From positions 1 to 64,000 of the forward strand of contig NZ_AOPO01000010.1 in the NCBI RefSeq assembly GCF_000336575.1: DNA of 64,000 bases. The letters are read 5' to 3'. The translations under genes and the position numbers were made by a program. Shown here piece after piece: positions 16,398-24,773 of the stretch. Under the pieces are notes generated by a model. The model saw nothing but the letters and a program-made list of their open reading frames with translations, made no database searches and had not been told where the DNA came from. Positions within the stretch are counted from its first letter, which is position 1, and every line of letters starts with the position of its first letter. Source of the DNA: Vreelandella titanicae BH1. GTDB taxonomy: Bacteria > Pseudomonadota > Gammaproteobacteria > Pseudomonadales > Halomonadaceae.

Positions 16398-17450
16398 ATG
16401 CACGATTCATTTGAGCGCCGCTTGCGCTGGTTAGTGCGATTAACGCTGGTAGGTACTCTATTTACTGCCGTAGTGATGCTGGTAGGCGCCTGGACGCGTT
16501 TAGTCGATGCTGGTTTAGGCTGCCCTGACTGGCCGGGTTGCTACGGCAAGCTATTAGTTCCTGATAATGATCTTGCCACGCTTCATCATCCCGATGTCCC
16601 GTTGGAGCCCTTTAAAGCGTGGGTAGAAATGGTACATCGCTATATCGCGACGCTGCTGGGATTGGTGATCGTTAGCGTTGTAGCCTTGGGCTGGCCGTTG
16701 CGTCATCGTCGCGATTACCCATGGCACCTAAGCTTGATGCTGCTGGTGGTTATTTTGCTCCAGGGCGCCTTTGGTGCCTTCACCGTTACGCTCAAGTTAT
16801 GGCCTCAAGTCGTTACCCTTCACCTCCTGGGCGGGTTGAGTGTGCTGCTGCTGCTCTTTTGGCTGCATCTTCGCTTACGCCTCGCTGTGGCGCCAAAGCC
16901 AACAAGTGAGCCTCGGCGAGTGAATGCGTGGTGGGGTATTGCGGCATGTTTGCTGGTAGTGCAATTGGCTCTAGGTGGGTGGGTGTCCAGCAATTATGCC
17001 GGTATTGCCTGCCAAGGTTTTCCTACTTGTAATGGCCAGTGGATGCCCGCGATGGATATCAGCGAGGGCTTCCATCTTACCCAGACCGTGGGGCCCAATT
17101 ACCTACATGGGCATTTACATGCCGATGCACGTACCGCGATTCAAGTGGTACATCGCTTGGGGGCATTGTTGCTTGGTGTCGGGCTAATAGTGCTCTGGTG
17201 GCGTTATCGACAGTGGCAGAATGTGGTAAGGCCGCTAGCGATTGTCGTCGGTTTGTATGTGCTGCAGGCTGCATTGGGGGTGGCCAATGTGGTGCTTTGG
17301 TTGCCGCTTTGGCTGGCGCTACTGCACACAGCGGGCGCCATTGCGTTGGCCGTTGGGCTCGTTTGGGCCTGGTGGCGTTGGCGCTATCATGAGGCTGGCG
17401 TTTACTCAACGACGACTCATTCACCTTATAACAACGTTATCGTTCAATAA
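16398..17450 (+). CDS. ctaA: Heme A synthase (Cox15/CtaA)
   Basis: A 350-aa, eight-helix protein that oxidises the C8 methyl of heme O to a formyl group, giving heme A. It has the CtaA motifs GAWTRLVDAGLGCPDWPGCYG, EMVHRY with a heme-ligating His, GWVSSNYAGIACQGFPTC and VVHRLGAL. AAGGAA precedes the ATG. It works directly after CtaB, encoded next. Confidence 0.95.
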   Translation: MHDSFERRLRWLVRLTLVGTLFTAVVMLVGAWTRLVDAGLGCPDWPGCYGKLLVPDNDLATLHHPDVPLEPFKAWVEMVHRYIATLLGLVIVSVVALGWPLRHRRDYPWHLSLMLLVVILLQGAFGAFTVTLKLWPQVVTLHLLGGLSVLLLLFWLHLRLRLAVAPKPTSEPRRVNAWWGIAACLLVVQLALGGWVSSNYAGIACQGFPTCNGQWMPAMDISEGFHLTQTVGPNYLHGHLHADARTAIQVVHRLGALLLGVGLIVLWWRYRQWQNVVRPLAIVVGLYVLQAALGVANVVLWLPLWLALLHTAGAIALAVGLVWAWWRWRYHEAGVYSTTTHSPYNNVIVQ

Positions 17451-17464
17451 AAGGGAAGCATGCC

Positions 17465-18382
17465 ATGCGAAATATAACAATGACGCTACCCACGGCAGTG
17501 CCTTCTATGGTGTGGGGCTGGAAAGAGCTCCTTGGTCTGTGCAAGATGAAAGTTGTTGCCGTTATGTTGGTGTGTGCTGCCGTAGGAATGGCGTTAGCAA
17601 CCCCGGGCCTACCACCATTGACGAACGTAGCCCTTGGGCTAGCCGGTATCGGCTTGGCCTCTTGCGGTGCGGCGGCTTTTAACCATGTCATCGACCGCCA
17701 CTTGGACGCGGTAATGACACGAACGTCTCGTCGTCCTTTGGCAAGTAAACGTCTACCCGTGGCAATCGCTCTAGGTTGGGCGTGCTTGCTTTCAGTCGCA
17801 GGTGTTGCGCTATTGGTGTGGCAGGTTAACCATTTAACGGCTGCGCTAACCTTTGCCTCCCTAATTGGTTATGCGCTGATTTATACCGCTTTTTTAAAGC
17901 GGGCGACACCACAAAATATCGTCATTGGAGGCGTTGCTGGCGCTGCGCCGCCACTGCTGGGGTGGGTCGCTATTACTGGGCAAATTACCCCCGAGCCTTT
18001 GCTTTTAATGCTGATTATTTTTGCCTGGACGCCGCCCCATTTTTGGGCGTTGGCCATTCACAAGCGCGATGATTATGCCCGGGCTGGTATCCCCATGCTG
18101 CCCGTTACCCACGGCATTCCTTTTACGCGGCTGCAAATTTGGCTGTATGGGTGGTTAACGGTGTTAGCCACCTTACTGCCGGTGATGATAGGCATGAGCG
18201 GCGCGCTCTACCTAGTGGTCGTGCTGTGCCTGAATGCGCGCTTCATGGTGTGGAATTGGCGAGTGTGGCGTGGTCAGGATCCTGCTGCTCCTATCGGCGC
18301 ATTCTGGTTCTCAATTCGCTATTTATTAGGTGTTTTTGGGGCGCTATTACTTGATCACTACGCTGCGGCGCTTGCTTGGTGA
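17465..18382 (+). CDS. ctaB: Protoheme IX farnesyltransferase (heme O synthase)
   Basis: A 305-aa UbiA-family prenyltransferase with NHVIDRHLDAVMTRTSRRPL (the Asp-rich motif NxxxDxxxD), YTAFLKRATPQNIVIGG, and the second Asp-rich stretch HKRDDYARAGIPMLP. It adds farnesyl to heme b to give heme O, the substrate of CtaA. Last recognisable gene of the oxidase operon. No SCO1/SenC gene follows it here. The symbol cyoE is also used. Confidence 0.95.
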   Translation: MRNITMTLPTAVPSMVWGWKELLGLCKMKVVAVMLVCAAVGMALATPGLPPLTNVALGLAGIGLASCGAAAFNHVIDRHLDAVMTRTSRRPLASKRLPVAIALGWACLLSVAGVALLVWQVNHLTAALTFASLIGYALIYTAFLKRATPQNIVIGGVAGAAPPLLGWVAITGQITPEPLLLMLIIFAWTPPHFWALAIHKRDDYARAGIPMLPVTHGIPFTRLQIWLYGWLTVLATLLPVMIGMSGALYLVVVLCLNARFMVWNWRVWRGQDPAAPIGAFWFSIRYLLGVFGALLLDHYAAALAW

Positions 18383-18437
18383 TCCAAACAAGAGTTGGAC
18401 AGCTATGCAGTCAGAAGAGAAGCAAGCCTAGATGCTA

Positions 18438-18468
18438 TTGGCAGAATAGTGGTATAAGGGTGTACAAT
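18438..18468 (+). promoter_or_regulatory. Weak candidate sigma-70 promoter for the DUF2489 gene
   Basis: TTGGCA (18438-18443) and TGTACAAT with -10 TACAAT (18463-18468) are separated by 19 bases. The spacer is long, so the call is tentative; it would separate this gene from the cox operon. Confidence 0.3.
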
Positions 18469-18505
18469 TTTCGTCAAGCAATTTATCCGCTGAATGAGGA
18501 GTTTC

Positions 18506-18973
18506 ATGAGCTCAACGGTAGCGCTGGTATTACTCGCCGTGGCGATTGCAGTCATTGTAGGGTTGTGTTTCTACGCATGGTCGTTACGCAAAGAGGTGAG
18601 TCGTCGAGAAGCTTATCGTCGCGATGAAGACGCTCGTGCCCAACAAAATAGCTTAGAAAACCTCGATTATGTAGCAAGCGCACTGGTTCAGGAGCAGGTC
18701 GATATTACCGAAGGCGCCTGGCGGTGCAAGGTGTTACTGGAAATCATTGATCCTAGTTTAACGGAACGAACTGAATTTAAGGCATTTGCCGAGCACTACA
18801 GCCGCACTCAACACCTGAATACCCATACCGCTCGTCAACAGTTGTCCCCCCGAGAGCGTATGCAGGAAGACAAAGAGCGGCTGATGGTAGAAAATGATAT
18901 GCGCGATGCCGTATTGGAGGCAGCTCGGGCAGTGCTGAAATGGCGTGCCCAAGGCAGAAAAGCGCTGCATTAA
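18506..18973 (+). CDS. DUF2489 membrane-anchored protein
   Basis: 155 aa. One N-terminal transmembrane helix (about 5-25), then a basic, helical cytoplasmic domain. The pattern LVQEQVDITEGAWRCKVLLE followed by AFAEHYSRTQHLNTHTAR fits the DUF2489 family. Function unknown. The ATG at 18506 has GAGGAG five bases upstream; another in-frame ATG four codons earlier overlaps that site and is less likely. Confidence 0.8.
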   Translation: MSSTVALVLLAVAIAVIVGLCFYAWSLRKEVSRREAYRRDEDARAQQNSLENLDYVASALVQEQVDITEGAWRCKVLLEIIDPSLTERTEFKAFAEHYSRTQHLNTHTARQQLSPRERMQEDKERLMVENDMRDAVLEAARAVLKWRAQGRKALH

Positions 18974-19307
18974 TGACAGGTTTTGAGCGGTTTAAACCGC
19001 CCAAAAGCATAGCAAGCTAATTTTTAGTGCCCATTGCGGCAATTTTGCTATGCTGAAGGATGTCGGTATTGGCAAGAAGTTGATATCTTGGCATTGTTGC
19101 CTTCCTGCGCTTAAGCGTGAATGATAGGCACATCGCTCTATATCGACTGGGTGTTGAGTAATTAGTACGTGATTATTGGTACTGGGAGCTTGATACTATC
19201 AACAGCGATATGGAGCAGGCGAAAAATGGATGCTCTCGCAATAAGAAGCATTGGATAGATTTGGTCACTTATGGCCATTTCAGCATTGGATCAAGAAGGA
19301 GTCTTGC
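18974..19307. other. 334-bp intergenic region before the OmpA-family gene
   Basis: It holds a hairpin at 18981-19006 (TTTTGAGCGG against CCGCCCAAAA, one mismatch) that may be a weak terminator; its T-run comes 13 bases late. A short palindrome TTGATA-C-TATCAA lies at 19190-19202. A 33-codon open frame from 19210 overlaps the next gene's ATG but has no clear ribosome-binding site. I see no tRNA or other gene, and no clear promoter. Confidence 0.5.
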
Positions 19308-20177
19308 ATGAAAAAATCAACGACTGGCTTGCTCATCGGTTCCGCACTGGTAGTAGGTCTATCTGGCTGTGCCAGCTCGGCCTCACAGTCTTCCGGCCAA
19401 GCAAGCGCTAGCAGCGACCGCAGCTGGTACCAGCACCCTGCGGTATGTGGTCTGGCAGGCGGCGTTATCGGTGGCAGCATTGGCTACGCCACCAGCAGTA
19501 GTTCTGATGAAGAGAGCGGTGCTGCTACTGGTGCCGCAGCTGGTGCTGCTATCGGCGGTCTGCTATGTGCTGATCGTACGCCTGAGCCGGTTGCACCTCA
19601 GTGCCCGAGCTATGGCGAAGTGCCTGCTGGTGTCGCAGTTGACGCCGAGGGATGCCCGTTAGATTCTGACGGTGATGGCGTGCCGGACTACCGCGATCAG
19701 TGCCCAGGCACTCCCGCTGGCGTTGAAGTTAATGCCAACGGTTGCCCGCTTGACTCCGATAACGACGGTGTGCCCGATTACCGTGATCAGTGCCCGAACA
19801 CTCCTGCTGGTGTAGAAGTGAACGCCCTGGGTTGCCCGGATAGCGTAGTTCTGGAAGATGTTAACTTCGAGTTTGATTCTGCTCAGTTAACCTCTAACGC
19901 TCAGAGCGTGCTTAACGGTGTTGCAGAGCGCTTGGTCAGCAACCCTGATGTTCGCGTAAGCATCGAAGGCCACACTGATTCACGCGGTTCTGACGAGTAC
20001 AACAAAAACTTGTCACAAGAGCGTGCTCAATCTGTTGCTAACTACTTGGCGAGCCGTGGCGTAGAAGCTAACCGCATGCGTGCGGTAGGTTACGGTGAAG
20101 AGCGTCCGGTCGCCTCTAACGAGACTGAAGAAGGTCGCTTCCAGAACCGTCGCGTTGAACTGGATGAGTGGAACTAA
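19308..20177 (+). CDS. OmpA-family lipoprotein with calcium-binding TSP3 repeats
   Basis: 289 aa. Signal peptide with lipobox LSGC, then a Gly/Ala-rich glycine-zipper segment (about 50-90). Two thrombospondin type-3-like units of the form DSDGDGVPDYRDQCP, likely calcium-binding linkers, follow. The C-terminal OmpA domain has NFEFDSAQL, IEGHTDSRGSDEYN, LSQERAQSV and NRRVEL for peptidoglycan binding. It would tether the outer membrane to the cell wall. The ATG at 19308 has AAGGAG; an in-frame ATG at 19251 would bury the signal peptide. Confidence 0.93.
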   Translation: MKKSTTGLLIGSALVVGLSGCASSASQSSGQASASSDRSWYQHPAVCGLAGGVIGGSIGYATSSSSDEESGAATGAAAGAAIGGLLCADRTPEPVAPQCPSYGEVPAGVAVDAEGCPLDSDGDGVPDYRDQCPGTPAGVEVNANGCPLDSDNDGVPDYRDQCPNTPAGVEVNALGCPDSVVLEDVNFEFDSAQLTSNAQSVLNGVAERLVSNPDVRVSIEGHTDSRGSDEYNKNLSQERAQSVANYLASRGVEANRMRAVGYGEERPVASNETEEGRFQNRRVELDEWN

Positions 20178-20241
20178 GTTCACTTATCATCTGAGGTTTG
20201 CGGTTTGGTTATAAAGTGCTAGCGGCAATCCACAGGTAAAG

Positions 20242-20270
20242 AAACGGGAGGCTTATGCCTCCCGTTTTTA
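20242..20270 (+). terminator. Rho-independent terminator after the OmpA-family gene
   Basis: An 11-bp perfect stem AAACGGGAGGC / GCCTCCCGTTT closes on a TTAT loop and runs into a T-rich tract. It ends the lipoprotein transcript, so thrS needs its own promoter between here and about 20350. Confidence 0.9.
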
Positions 20271-20356
20271 TTTTAAGCGGTCGGCAAGTCTGCTAGTCTT
20301 GCTGCTGTTTTATGTTGGTACATTTACACCTCTCCCAAGACCATTGATAGCGATAT

Positions 20357-20377
20357 GTGATCCTTGGTATGGATCAC
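20357..20377 (+). promoter_or_regulatory. Putative ThrRS autoregulatory operator: tRNA-Thr anticodon-arm mimic
   Basis: A perfect 7-bp stem (GTGATCC pairing with GGATCAC) closes a 7-nt loop, UUGGUAU. Loop positions 3-5 read GGU, a threonine anticodon (for ACC/ACU), preceded by U as at tRNA position 33 and followed by A as at 37. It lies 42 to 22 bases before the thrS ATG and 10 bases before the Shine-Dalgarno AAGGA. E. coli thrS has an anticodon-like stem-loop at the same place, to which ThrRS binds to block initiation. The matching geometry is seen; the regulation is inferred. Confidence 0.6.
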
Positions 20378-20398
20378 CACTGCGCTCAAGGAATCTGA

Positions 20399-22321
20399 AT
20401 GCCTATTGTTACTCTGCCTGACGGCAGTCAAAAGACGTTTGAAGCACCGCTAACCATTATGCAGCTCGCAGAATCCATTGGCCCTGGTTTGGCTAAGGCC
20501 TGTATCGCTGGAAAGATCGATGGTGTGCTGGTAGATGCCGCTGACCTGATCGAGCAAGACGCAACGGTGGCGATAATTACTGCCCGTGACGCTGAAGGGC
20601 TGGAAATTATTCGCCACTCCTGCGCTCACCTCATTGGTCATGCGGTTAAGCAGATGTACCCCGAGGCCAAAATGGCCATCGGGCCAGTTATTGAAGATGG
20701 TTTCTACTACGATATTGAGTTTGGTCAATCTGTCACACCGGAAGACCTGGAAGCCATCGAAGCGCGTATGCAGTCACTGATAGAGCGTGAGTACGATGTG
20801 GTACGCGAGTATGTTGATCGTGACCAGGCAATGCTGACTTTTTTACACCGCGATGAACCTTATAAGCAGGAAATTGTTCGCGATATTCCCGATGACGCGA
20901 CCATCCGGCTTTATCATCACGAAGAATACACCGATATGTGCCGCGGGCCTCATGTGCCAAATACCCGCCACTTAAAAGCCTTTAAGTTGACCAAGTTGGC
21001 CGGTGCTTATTGGCGCGGTGACGCTGCAAATACTATGTTGACGCGTATCTACGGCACCGCGTGGGGTGATAAAAAACAGCTGAAGGCTTACGTCAAACGT
21101 CTCGAAGAGGCGGAGAAACGCGATCACCGTAAGTTGGCGCGTCGGTTGGATCTCTTCCACATGCAGGAAGAGGCGCCGGGGATGATATTCTGGCATCCAA
21201 ACGGCTGGGCGCTATGGCAGCAGATCGAACAATATATGCGGGGCGTCTATAAAGAGGGTGGTTATCAAGAAATACGCTGTCCTCAGATTATGGACGTATC
21301 GCTTTGGAAAAAATCAGGGCACTGGGATAACTACGCGGACGGCATGTTCTTTACTGAATCCGAAAAGCGTGAGTATGCTCTTAAGCCGATGAACTGCCCT
21401 GGACATGTTCAGGTGTTTAATTCTGGTTTGCGTAGCTATCGCGAATTGCCCGTTCGTTTTGGTGAGTTTGGTGGATGCCACCGTAACGAGCCTTCAGGTG
21501 CTTTACACGGCATTATGCGTGTGCGGGCATTTACGCAAGATGATGGCCATGTTTTCTGTACTGAAGCTCAAGTTGAGCCTGAAGTGACTGATTTTCATCG
21601 CCAAGCGCTAAAGGTGTATAGTGATTTCGGCTTTGAAGATATAGCTATTAAAATTGCTCTTCGCCCGGAAAAGCGCATTGGAAGTGATGAGGTTTGGGAT
21701 CGGGCAGAAGATGCGCTGCGTAGCGCATTGAAAACTTGTGGCGTCGAGTGGCAGGAACTTCCTGGCGAAGGCGCGTTCTACGGCCCCAAGATTGAATATC
21801 ATATGAAAGACTGTCTGGGGCGTGAATGGCAGGTCGGCACTATGCAGGTCGATTTTATGATGCCAGAGCGGCTTGGGGCTCAGTATGTGACTGAAGAAGG
21901 TCAGCGTAAGTCGCCGGTAATGCTGCATCGTGCTATTGTAGGCTCCATGGAGCGCTTCATTGGCATCTTGATTGAACATTATGCGGGCGCTATGCCATTA
22001 TGGCTTGCGCCTCAGCAGGCGGTTGTCATGACTATCACCGATTCGCAGCGTGAATATGCGCTTGAATTGGAGAAACGTCTGCAAAAAAGTGGCTTGCGTG
22101 TTAAAGCGGACTTGAGGAACGAGAAGATCGGCTTTAAAATCCGTGAGCATACATTACAGAAAGTTCCCTATCTCCTTGTGGTGGGAGATAAGGAAGTCGA
22201 AGCTGACTCAGTGGCCGTGCGAACACGCAGCGGCGAAAACCTCGGTACAATGACGGTCGATGAATTTATTGAACGCCATACTGCCGAGAGAGCAGCCCTG
22301 GCGACATCGTCAATGGCCTAA
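20399..22321 (+). CDS. thrS: Threonyl-tRNA synthetase
   Basis: A 640-aa class II synthetase of full family length: N-terminal TGS domain (1-62), editing domain with [16 protein letters not shown] (about 75-90), catalytic core with motif 2 around FRYE-like [26 protein letters not shown], zinc ligands including C in KPMNCPGH, motif 3 [14 protein letters not shown], and the anticodon-binding domain from about 535. AAGGA six bases before the ATG. The upstream hairpin suggests feedback control by its own product. First gene of the thrS-infC-rpmI-rplT group. Confidence 0.97.
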   Translation: MPIVTLPDGSQKTFEAPLTIMQLAESIGPGLAKACIAGKIDGVLVDAADLIEQDATVAIITARDAEGLEIIRHSCAHLIGHAVKQMYPEAKMAIGPVIEDGFYYDIEFGQSVTPEDLEAIEARMQSLIEREYDVVREYVDRDQAMLTFLHRDEPYKQEIVRDIPDDATIRLYHHEEYTDMCRGPHVPNTRHLKAFKLTKLAGAYWRGDAANTMLTRIYGTAWGDKKQLKAYVKRLEEAEKRDHRKLARRLDLFHMQEEAPGMIFWHPNGWALWQQIEQYMRGVYKEGGYQEIRCPQIMDVSLWKKSGHWDNYADGMFFTESEKREYALKPMNCPGHVQVFNSGLRSYRELPVRFGEFGGCHRNEPSGALHGIMRVRAFTQDDGHVFCTEAQVEPEVTDFHRQALKVYSDFGFEDIAIKIALRPEKRIGSDEVWDRAEDALRSALKTCGVEWQELPGEGAFYGPKIEYHMKDCLGREWQVGTMQVDFMMPERLGAQYVTEEGQRKSPVMLHRAIVGSMERFIGILIEHYAGAMPLWLAPQQAVVMTITDSQREYALELEKRLQKSGLRVKADLRNEKIGFKIREHTLQKVPYLLVVGDKEVEADSVAVRTRSGENLGTMTVDEFIERHTAERAALATSSMA

Positions 22322-22333
22322 GGAGACGGAACG

Positions 22334-22873
22334 ATCAAGAGAAGCAACCAGCGCGGGCGTCCAGCAGACAAACGCCCACCAATGAACGAGCGAATTGTCG
22401 AAGAAGAAGTACGCCTTATTGGTAGCGACGGTGAGCAGTTGGGCGTTGTGCCCACCACCGAAGCGCTAGAGCGTGCTGAATCTGAAAGCTTAGATCTCGT
22501 GCAAATTTCGAATGCCGATCCCATCGTCTGTAAGATTATGGATTACGGCAAATTCGTTTTTGAGACCAAGAAGCAGAAAGCGGCTCAAAAGAAGAAGCAG
22601 AAGCAAATCCAGGTTAAGGAAGTCAAATTCCGTCCTGGCACCGATGAAGGCGATTATCAGGTCAAGCTTAAAAACCTGACGCGCTTTTTGGAAGGTGGTG
22701 ACAAGGGCAAAGTCACACTGCGCTTCCGTGGTCGTGAAATGGCGCACCAGGATATCGGCCGTAAGCTGATGGAAAGGATCGCGGCAGACCTGGAAGAGAT
22801 CGGAGTGGTAGAGGCCTTTCCTAAAATGGAAGGCCGCCAGATGATCATGATTATTGCCCCGAAAAAGAAGTGA
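22334..22873 (+). CDS. infC: Translation initiation factor IF-3, AUC start codon
   Basis: 179 aa. IF-3 N-domain ([27 protein letters not shown]), lysine-rich linker, and C-domain ([38 protein letters not shown]). An ATG-started frame at 22382 would lose 16 residues. The ATC at 22334 has TAAGGAG eight bases upstream, overlapping the thrS stop, and restores the family N-terminus ([15 protein letters not shown]). E. coli infC uses AUU, which IF-3 itself rejects, giving autoregulation; an AUC would act the same way. Confidence 0.92.
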   Translation: MKRSNQRGRPADKRPPMNERIVEEEVRLIGSDGEQLGVVPTTEALERAESESLDLVQISNADPIVCKIMDYGKFVFETKKQKAAQKKKQKQIQVKEVKFRPGTDEGDYQVKLKNLTRFLEGGDKGKVTLRFRGREMAHQDIGRKLMERIAADLEEIGVVEAFPKMEGRQMIMIIAPKKK

Positions 22874-22894
22874 TCCAACGGCGATGTCAACGGG

Positions 22895-22912
22895 CCACCG
22901 TTAAACCGGTGG
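22895..22912 (+). promoter_or_regulatory. Hairpin in the rpmI leader, possible L20 control element
   Basis: CCACCG and CGGTGG pair around TTAAAC, flanked by further GGGCC/GGCCC complementarity, 45-60 bases before the rpmI ATG. In E. coli, L20 represses rpmI-rplT through a structure in this leader. Whether this hairpin is part of such an element cannot be decided by eye; it could also be a weak attenuator, since TTTTCT follows. Confidence 0.3.
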
Positions 22913-22955
22913 TCGGCCCTGGGTTTTCTAAAAAATATCGAGCGGAGTTTTCCTC

Positions 22956-23150
22956 ATGCCGAAAATCAAAAGCAACAGCGGCGCTGCCAAGCGCTTCAAG
23001 AAGACTGCTAATGGCTTTAAGCACAAGCAGTCTCACCGTAGCCACATCTTGACCAAGAAATCGACCAAGCGTAAGCGTCAATTGCGTGGAATGAAGCAGA
23101 TCCACGCGTCTGATAAAGCGCTCATCCAGCGTATGCTGCCGAATCTATAA
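22956..23150 (+). CDS. rpmI: 50S ribosomal protein L35
   Basis: 64 aa, highly basic, with the L35 signature [20 protein letters not shown] and [11 protein letters not shown]. Family-typical length and place between infC and rplT. GCGGAG precedes the ATG. Confidence 0.97.
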   Translation: MPKIKSNSGAAKRFKKTANGFKHKQSHRSHILTKKSTKRKRQLRGMKQIHASDKALIQRMLPNL

Positions 23151-23214
23151 GTCGGGTTTTCGTTTTTCTGAGTGCACAATTTTTTTGCCTCAGCCTTAAA
23201 GTCAGGAGTGTGTT

Positions 23215-23568
23215 ATGACTCGAGTTAAACGTGGCGTAGTAGCGCGTCGTCGCCATAAAAAAGTATTGAAGCTTGCCAAAGGTTACTACGGTGCCCGTTC
23301 ACGCGTTTTCCGTGTTGCCAAGCAAGCTGTAATCAAAGCTGGTCAGTACGCTTACCGTGACCGTCGCAATCGTAAGCGCCAGTTCCGCGCGCTATGGATC
23401 CAGCGTATTAACGCTGGTGCGCGTGTTAACGGTATGTCTTACAGCCGCTTTGTTGGCGGTCTTAAGAAAGCCGGTATCGAAATCGACCGTAAAGTATTGG
23501 CCGATTTGGCAGTACACGAGAAGGCTGCATTTGCTGCCATCGTGGAAAAAGCCAAGGCTGCCCAATAA
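23215..23568 (+). CDS. rplT: 50S ribosomal protein L20
   Basis: 117 aa with the L20 pattern [56 protein letters not shown] and the C-terminal VLADLAV. It binds 23S rRNA early in 50S assembly and in E. coli represses its own operon. AGGAG precedes the ATG. Confidence 0.97.
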   Translation: MTRVKRGVVARRRHKKVLKLAKGYYGARSRVFRVAKQAVIKAGQYAYRDRRNRKRQFRALWIQRINAGARVNGMSYSRFVGGLKKAGIEIDRKVLADLAVHEKAAFAAIVEKAKAAQ

Positions 23569-23631
23569 GGTAATATGCATAGGGCTTGTGCCCGTGTTAC
23601 GTGCCTGAGGTCATTTCAGAGTGACCCATCC

Positions 23632-23665
23632 AGGGGAAGAGCAGCCGCTCTTCCCCTGTTTTTTT
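23632..23665 (+). terminator. Rho-independent terminator between rplT and pheS
   Basis: A perfect 11-bp stem AGGGGAAGAGC / GCTCTTCCCCT with loop AGCC, then GTTTTTTTG. It ends the ribosomal-protein transcript 62 bases before the pheS ATG. No phenylalanine-rich leader peptide like E. coli pheM precedes it, and only about 60 bases remain for a pheS promoter, so partial read-through is likely. Confidence 0.88.
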
Positions 23666-23712
23666 GTCACCTTCAACGTGCCACGCCATCTTCACGGATG
23701 GACACCGCTTAA

Positions 23713-24747
<1,035 letters not shown>

Positions 24748-24773
24748 GACCGCCGCCGAATACAGGATCAACG

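Noticed and set aside
19210..19311. 33-codon ORF whose stop overlaps the OmpA-family ATG
   Set aside because: No ribosome-binding site, no recognisable sequence, and the downstream gene has its own strong AAGGAG, so coupling is not needed.
20284..20302. Second ThrRS operator domain (GCAAG/CTTGC stem)
   Set aside because: Five base pairs with a 9-nt loop lacking a Thr anticodon; could be chance, and may lie upstream of the transcription start.
23575..23710. pheM-like leader peptide before pheS
   Set aside because: The frame contains only isolated Phe codons, two of them produced by the terminator T-run itself; no control-codon cluster.
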